A stretch of DNA of 64,000 nucleotides from Methylobacterium brachythecii (GTDB lineage Bacteria > Pseudomonadota > Alphaproteobacteria > Rhizobiales > Beijerinckiaceae). Below, one piece after another: positions 60,317 to 64,000 of the stretch; within the stretch, counting starts at the first letter, position 1; each line of letters begins with the position of its first letter. The DNA lies in assembly GCF_014196345.1 (NCBI RefSeq), contig NZ_JACIDN010000006.1, forward strand, positions 186,001 to 250,000, in the 5' to 3' direction. Made by a program: the position numbers and the translations under genes. The notes below the pieces were generated by a model. It was given only the letters and a program-made list of their open reading frames with translations, made no database searches and had not been told where the DNA came from.

Positions 60317-61267
60317 TCAGCCCCTCGCTTCGGTCAGCACGGCGTCGAGCGCGCGCTCGGCGAGCTTAAGCTTGAACGCGTTGTCGCGGGTCGGTTTCGC
60401 CTCGGCGAAGGCGCGGTCCGCGACACGCTTGGCGCCCTCCGGCAGGTCGGCCTCGGCCGCCTCGACACGCCATGGCTTCGGCGCCAACCCGCCGAACGCC
60501 ACCCGTCCGCTGCCATCGCGCTGCACGATCGCCGCGACGGAGACGAGCGCGAAGGCGTAGGAGGCACGGTCGCGGACCTTGCGGTAGAAGTGGGTCCCGC
60601 CGACGGGCCTCGGCAGGCTCACCGCCGTGATGAGCTCGCCGGGTTTGAGCGCCGTCTCGACCTGCGGCGTGTCGCCCGGCAGGCGGTGGAACTCCGCGAT
60701 CGGAATCGTTCGTGTGGCGCCCTTGGCATCGACCGTCTCGACGGTGGCGTCGAGCACACGCAACGCGACGCTCATGTCGCCGGGATTGGTGGCGATGCAG
60801 GCCTCGCTCGTGCCGATCACCCCGAGCTGACGCGAGATCCCGCCGATCGCCGCGCAACCAGAGCCGGGCTGGCGTTTGTTGCAGGCCTGCGCGGTATCGT
60901 AGAAATACGGGCAGCGCGTGCGCTGGAGCAGGTTGCCCGCCGTGGTCGCCTTGTTGCGCAGCTGCCCCGAGGCCCCGGCCACGATCGCGCGGCTCAGTAC
61001 GCCGTACTCCTTCCGCACCCGCCCATCGGCCGCAAGGTCGGTGTTGCGCACCAGCGCGCCAATGCGTAGGCCGCCTTCTGCCGTCGGCTCGATTTTATCG
61101 AGTCCGAGACCGTTCACGTCGACGAGGTGAGCCGGCATCTCGATCTGCAGCTTCATTAGATCGAGTAGGTTGGTGCCGCCCGCGATGAACTTCGCGTCGG
61201 GCCGTGCCGCGATGGCCGAGGCGGCCTCGGCGGGCGTGGTCGGGCGCTCGTAGCTGAAGGCCCTCAT
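60317..61267 (-). CDS. paoB: aldehyde oxidoreductase FAD-binding subunit
   Basis: A 316-residue FAD subunit. The flavin motif is [13 protein letters not shown] (about 29-41) and a second contact is [10 protein letters not shown] Cys cluster ([15 protein letters not shown] and GSGCAA) matches the extra 4Fe-4S site that sets PaoB-type subunits apart from other xanthine-oxidase FAD subunits. The ATG at 61267 overlaps the previous gene's stop as ATGA, which rules out the longer open frame to 61324. It passes electrons from the molybdenum centre. Confidence 0.9.
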   Translation of the reverse strand: MRAFSYERPTTPAEAASAIAARPDAKFIAGGTNLLDLMKLQIEMPAHLVDVNGLGLDKIEPTAEGGLRIGALVRNTDLAADGRVRKEYGVLSRAIVAGASGQLRNKATTAGNLLQRTRCPYFYDTAQACNKRQPGSGCAAIGGISRQLGVIGTSEACIATNPGDMSVALRVLDATVETVDAKGATRTIPIAEFHRLPGDTPQVETALKPGELITAVSLPRPVGGTHFYRKVRDRASYAFALVSVAAIVQRDGSGRVAFGGLAPKPWRVEAAEADLPEGAKRVADRAFAEAKPTRDNAFKLKLAERALDAVLTEARG

Positions 61268-61902
61268 CCCTGCCTCCCGGCTACTTCGGTCATGGCATCG
61301 ACGATGTTGGAATAGGCACCGCATCGACAGATGTTGCCGCTCATACGCTCGCGGATCTCAATGGTGGTGAGCTCGGTCTTCGCGGTGAGATCGACCGTGA
61401 CGTGGCTCGGGATGCCGGCCTCGATCTCGGCGAGCACTGCCACGCTCGAACAGATCTGCCCGGGCGTACAGAAGCCGCACTGGTAACCGTCATGCTTGAC
61501 GAAAGCCGCCTGCATCGGATGCAGGGCCCCCGGCTTGCCGAGCCCTTCGATGGTGGTGATGTCATCGTCCTGGTGCATGACCGCGAGCGTCAGGCAGGAA
61601 TTAATGCGCCGACCCCCGACGATCATGGTGCAGGCGCCGCACTGGCCGTGGTCGCAGCCCTTCTTGGCGCCGGTAAGGTGCAGGTGCTCGCGCACCGCGT
61701 CGAGCAGCGTGGTGCGCGTATCGAGCTGAAGCTCACGCCGCTCACCGTTCACCGTGAACGCGACAGGCGAGAGCACAGGGGGGCTGCCTACGGTCGCAGC
61801 CTCCGCGCGTGCGGTCAGCGGTAGAATGGTAAGCGCGGTGCAGGCGGACGCCCCCGCGACTACCTCCCGCCGGTTGAAGTCGAGCTCTCCGAACTGTGTC
61901 AT
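61264..61902 (-). CDS. paoA: aldehyde oxidoreductase 2Fe-2S subunit with Tat signal
   Basis: A 212-residue iron-sulfur subunit. The N-terminus has a twin-arginine signal ([20 protein letters not shown], cut near ARAEA), so the assembled enzyme is exported to the periplasm. The first 2Fe-2S site is [10 protein letters not shown] (C83, C88, C91) with C103. The second is QCGFCTPGQ (C142, C145) with NICRCGA. It is the first gene of the paoABC operon. The family oxidises aromatic and other aldehydes and may protect against aldehyde stress. Confidence 0.9.
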   Translation of the reverse strand: MTQFGELDFNRREVVAGASACTALTILPLTARAEAATVGSPPVLSPVAFTVNGERRELQLDTRTTLLDAVREHLHLTGAKKGCDHGQCGACTMIVGGRRINSCLTLAVMHQDDDITTIEGLGKPGALHPMQAAFVKHDGYQCGFCTPGQICSSVAVLAEIEAGIPSHVTVDLTAKTELTTIEIRERMSGNICRCGAYSNIVDAMTEVAGRQG

Positions 61903-62209
61903 CGCGCACTCCGAGCCGCATTCGCGAGGCGTTCGCCCGCTCGGACCGCGTTGTCGGGGCGGGGTGCTGCTGTGAATGAGGTCTAAAATAGCCCGGGTGG
62001 CGGGTTCGGCCAGTCGGAGACGGGGACATCTCTCTTCGTGGGCGCCGGATGCCGAACCATCAAGGCTATGAAGACGAAGCCCGGACTACCGTTGGACGGC
62101 GGCGTCCTGCGTTCTATCTTCGTTCTTTCCACAGGCTCCGACGAACGTGCGATTGACGCTTTCACGAGACCAGGTGATCTGAAGAAGGGTCCTTATCTCA
62201 GAGGCCCTG
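61903..62209. other. 307-bp intergenic region upstream of paoABC
   Basis: A divergent promoter region between paoA and the hypothetical gene at 62210. No gene or clear promoter motif is seen. Confidence 0.4.
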
Positions 62210-63202
62210 ATGCAGACCCCTGACGCACTTCAGCTCCATGGCGAGCGGCACGAGATCCTCCTTCAGATCCGGGACGCCGCGCAGCGCATTCTCGATCATC
62301 ACGGTCAAGATACCAGGCACATAGAGCCCTTCATCCGTTGCGCGTGGTTTCGTGGGTTCAAGATCACCTCGTACCGTTGGGAGGGCGGCAGGCTCGGGCG
62401 CCGTGACGGCAGATGGTGGACGCTGCCCTCCGATCGGCGCGGAGACCCGTTTCAGAACGTTATTGATATCGACGCAGGCGAGCGAGTTGCGTCGCTAGGC
62501 TGGCACGCAGATGGCCCTATCCGGGTCGACGGCTTTAGACGAGGGATCTGGGAGATCGAGCTCCTGAAAGCGGCAGGCTTGGCGGTACCGCTTCCGGCAG
62601 ACGAGATCCAATCGGCATTAGTTGGCCCCCAGACTCGCAATCGCTGGGTGGCGAATGCGCAACTGGATCGCACAGTCGAAAACGTAAAGATCTTCAGTCC
62701 GTTGACCTTTTCCGTGATTGGTTACCAACAGTGCATCAGCCAGATTGTCGAGCCGGGAACCGATCTCGCCGAACTCCGTAAACTGATCGAGGATGCATAC
62801 GGCGCTTCGCGAACTGCCGACGGGCAAGTCTACCTTCGTGGCGCGCCTGTTTCCTGCTTTACCTTAGAAGTGCGAAATGGCGCCCGCTTGGGTCAAACTG
62901 GCAGGCCATACGGCAGAACCGCGCTTAGATATCTAATCGGGTCCCACGGTGGTCTCGATGCTGCGGCCAGTCTATTGATGCGATACAATTATGAGCTTCG
63001 CCATTCCGCTTGGTGCGAGGAATATCTCCCTTCTCATGCATTGAGGATATTGGAACAGGAAGTCCTTTCGGTGGAGGCAGCACTAGCTTTAGCCGAGACA
63101 TTGCCTGAATTACCCCATGTAACCATCTTCCATTTAGGTCCAAAACCTTCGAAAGCGCAAATGCGAAAACACCCTGAGTTGTACGGAAGCGTGGCCTACT
63201 GA
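62210..63202 (+). CDS. hypothetical protein
   Basis: A 330-residue protein of no family I recognise. It has WFRGFKITSYRWEGGRLGRRDGRWWTLPS, a middle part VENVKIFSPLTFSVIGYQQCISQIVEPG and a C-terminal helix (LEQEVLSVEAALALAETL). No signal peptide or membrane segment is evident. The ATG at 62210 lacks a strong Shine-Dalgarno. Codon use is a little less GC-rich towards the 3' end, which may mean foreign origin. It stands alone. Confidence 0.65.
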   Translation: MQTPDALQLHGERHEILLQIRDAAQRILDHHGQDTRHIEPFIRCAWFRGFKITSYRWEGGRLGRRDGRWWTLPSDRRGDPFQNVIDIDAGERVASLGWHADGPIRVDGFRRGIWEIELLKAAGLAVPLPADEIQSALVGPQTRNRWVANAQLDRTVENVKIFSPLTFSVIGYQQCISQIVEPGTDLAELRKLIEDAYGASRTADGQVYLRGAPVSCFTLEVRNGARLGQTGRPYGRTALRYLIGSHGGLDAAASLLMRYNYELRHSAWCEEYLPSHALRILEQEVLSVEAALALAETLPELPHVTIFHLGPKPSKAQMRKHPELYGSVAY

Positions 63203-63336
63203 TCCCAGCGTCGCCGCAGCCATATTTTTTCTCGTTGTCGCATAGGATCGGCAATTGAGGCGTCGGCAGGCTCGAACCGGTGACGTAACCGTCTACGGCC
63301 ATTGTGCGCCGGCTAGGCGTCGGCTCGGTCGGCACC

Positions 63337-63537
63337 CTATCGAAGGGTCGCGGTTTCGCCCGGCTTCAGCGGCCGATCCTCGCCGCCGGGATCGCTCACT
63401 GCGTTCAGCCGCTCCAAGTGCTCGAAGACGTGCTCGAACGCTCGTATGACCGCGTGTTCGAAGGAGCCGTCGCCGGTGCCCTGCGCCTGCTTGAGCGCGC
63501 TCAGCAGCTGCCGGTGCTTATCTCTATCGTCGGACAT
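63337..63537 (-). CDS. small hypothetical protein
   Basis: A 66-residue acidic helical protein (MSDDRDKHRQLLSALKQAQG, then FEHAVIRAFEHVFEHLERLNA). No family is known. Its composition is protein-like, but the ribosome binding site is weak. Confidence 0.45.
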   Translation of the reverse strand: MSDDRDKHRQLLSALKQAQGTGDGSFEHAVIRAFEHVFEHLERLNAVSDPGGEDRPLKPGETATLR

Positions 63538-64000
63538 GGAAGGTCTCGTGGACGGCTGGCCAGGGCAAAAGGTCAATCCCGGCCCGGTCATGGCGGTTCC
63601 AGATTCGGCGCTTCGATTCACAGAGGAACCGGACCGGGGACGCACGCATCGTTCTTGTTGGCGAAAAAAACCCTTTCGGAGACTTGAACATTCAACACCA
63701 AAACCGCGGTATCTTCATTTCATGATCTCGCCTGCGGATGGAGCATTAGCATGGTCTTACCTTCGATCGGAGTTGGCCTGAGACCGCGCAGATTGGGTTT
63801 GACGCCGGTTCTTGGCCGCGATCTGTGTGTCCGCTTACTTGGCCGATACGTTGACGAAGCGGAAATTTAGCATCGCATAGGTCAAGACGTCAGAACTAAG
63901 CGTTCGCTATTTTTGTCAAGCTGGTTGACGCTTCAGTAATGCGTCGAGTCCGCCTACACGGAACCAATGGTATCCATAGCCCTCCATAAAGATACAGTGT
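63538..64000. other. 463 bp at the window end without a gene
   Basis: No supported gene. The stretch becomes AT-richer towards the end and may hold a promoter for a gene beyond the window. Confidence 0.35.

Noticed and set aside
1..64000. CRISPR array
   Set aside because: No set of regularly spaced direct repeats of 24-40 bp was seen, and no cas genes.

Overview
The window is high-GC DNA of alphaproteobacterial type. The gene families and codon use are most like Methylobacterium or a relative, but this is inferred from the overall look and no search was run. It splits into three blocks: an exopolysaccharide locus on the left, a roughly 42 kb mobile and defence island in the middle, and a metabolic flank on the right.

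1-14508 is an exopolysaccharide locus. A minus-strand operon (9566 down to 2801) encodes a HAD-type phosphatase-like protein, an unrecognised partner protein, a GT4 glycosyltransferase, a Wzx-type flippase, a methyltransferase and an acyltransferase. Divergent from it, plus-strand genes encode another GT4 enzyme, a polymerase/ligase-like membrane protein and a secreted GH16 glycanase. A second GH16 with two carbohydrate-binding repeats and a partial GT4 gene lie at the far left. Together they would assemble, decorate, export, polymerise and trim a surface polysaccharide.

14900-56450 is accessory DNA. It opens with a tRNA-Ser-like 3' end on the minus strand, a plausible attachment-site scar, and contains a tyrosine integrase (21659-23323), an 889-bp IS5-type element with a CTAG duplication (27362-28250), and a module of two large serine recombinases plus a smaller recombinase-like protein (39102-45609). 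Between these sit three separate Septu-like ATPase/HNH pairs (18119-21577, 31829-34047, 46169-48080) and a PARIS-like ATPase/DUF4435 pair (55108 down to 52989). Other probable defence or antibacterial genes are a PIN protein, a DUF3883 protein, a two-headed peptidoglycan hydrolase, a cytosolic trypsin-like protease, a DUF2235 hydrolase, a Rap1a/Tai-type immunity protein, an FtsH-like AAA+/M41 protease with two partner genes, and a phospholipase-D-like protein. Gene fossils are common: a catB/pcaD remnant, a LysR C-terminus, an M41 protease tail, a frameshifted DUF6634 gene and a nonsense-mutated SDR copy.

56477-64000 looks like ordinary flank: an SDR, a PRC-barrel periplasmic protein, a paoABC-type periplasmic aldehyde oxidoreductase operon, and a hypothetical gene.

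The most unusual points are three Septu-like systems in one island, one of them with a pseudo-HNH domain fused to its ATPase; two serine recombinases ending in a domain that resembles the N-terminal domain of IS5-family transposases; and a compact structured intergenic region (52406-52566) with direct repeats and two perfect palindromes.
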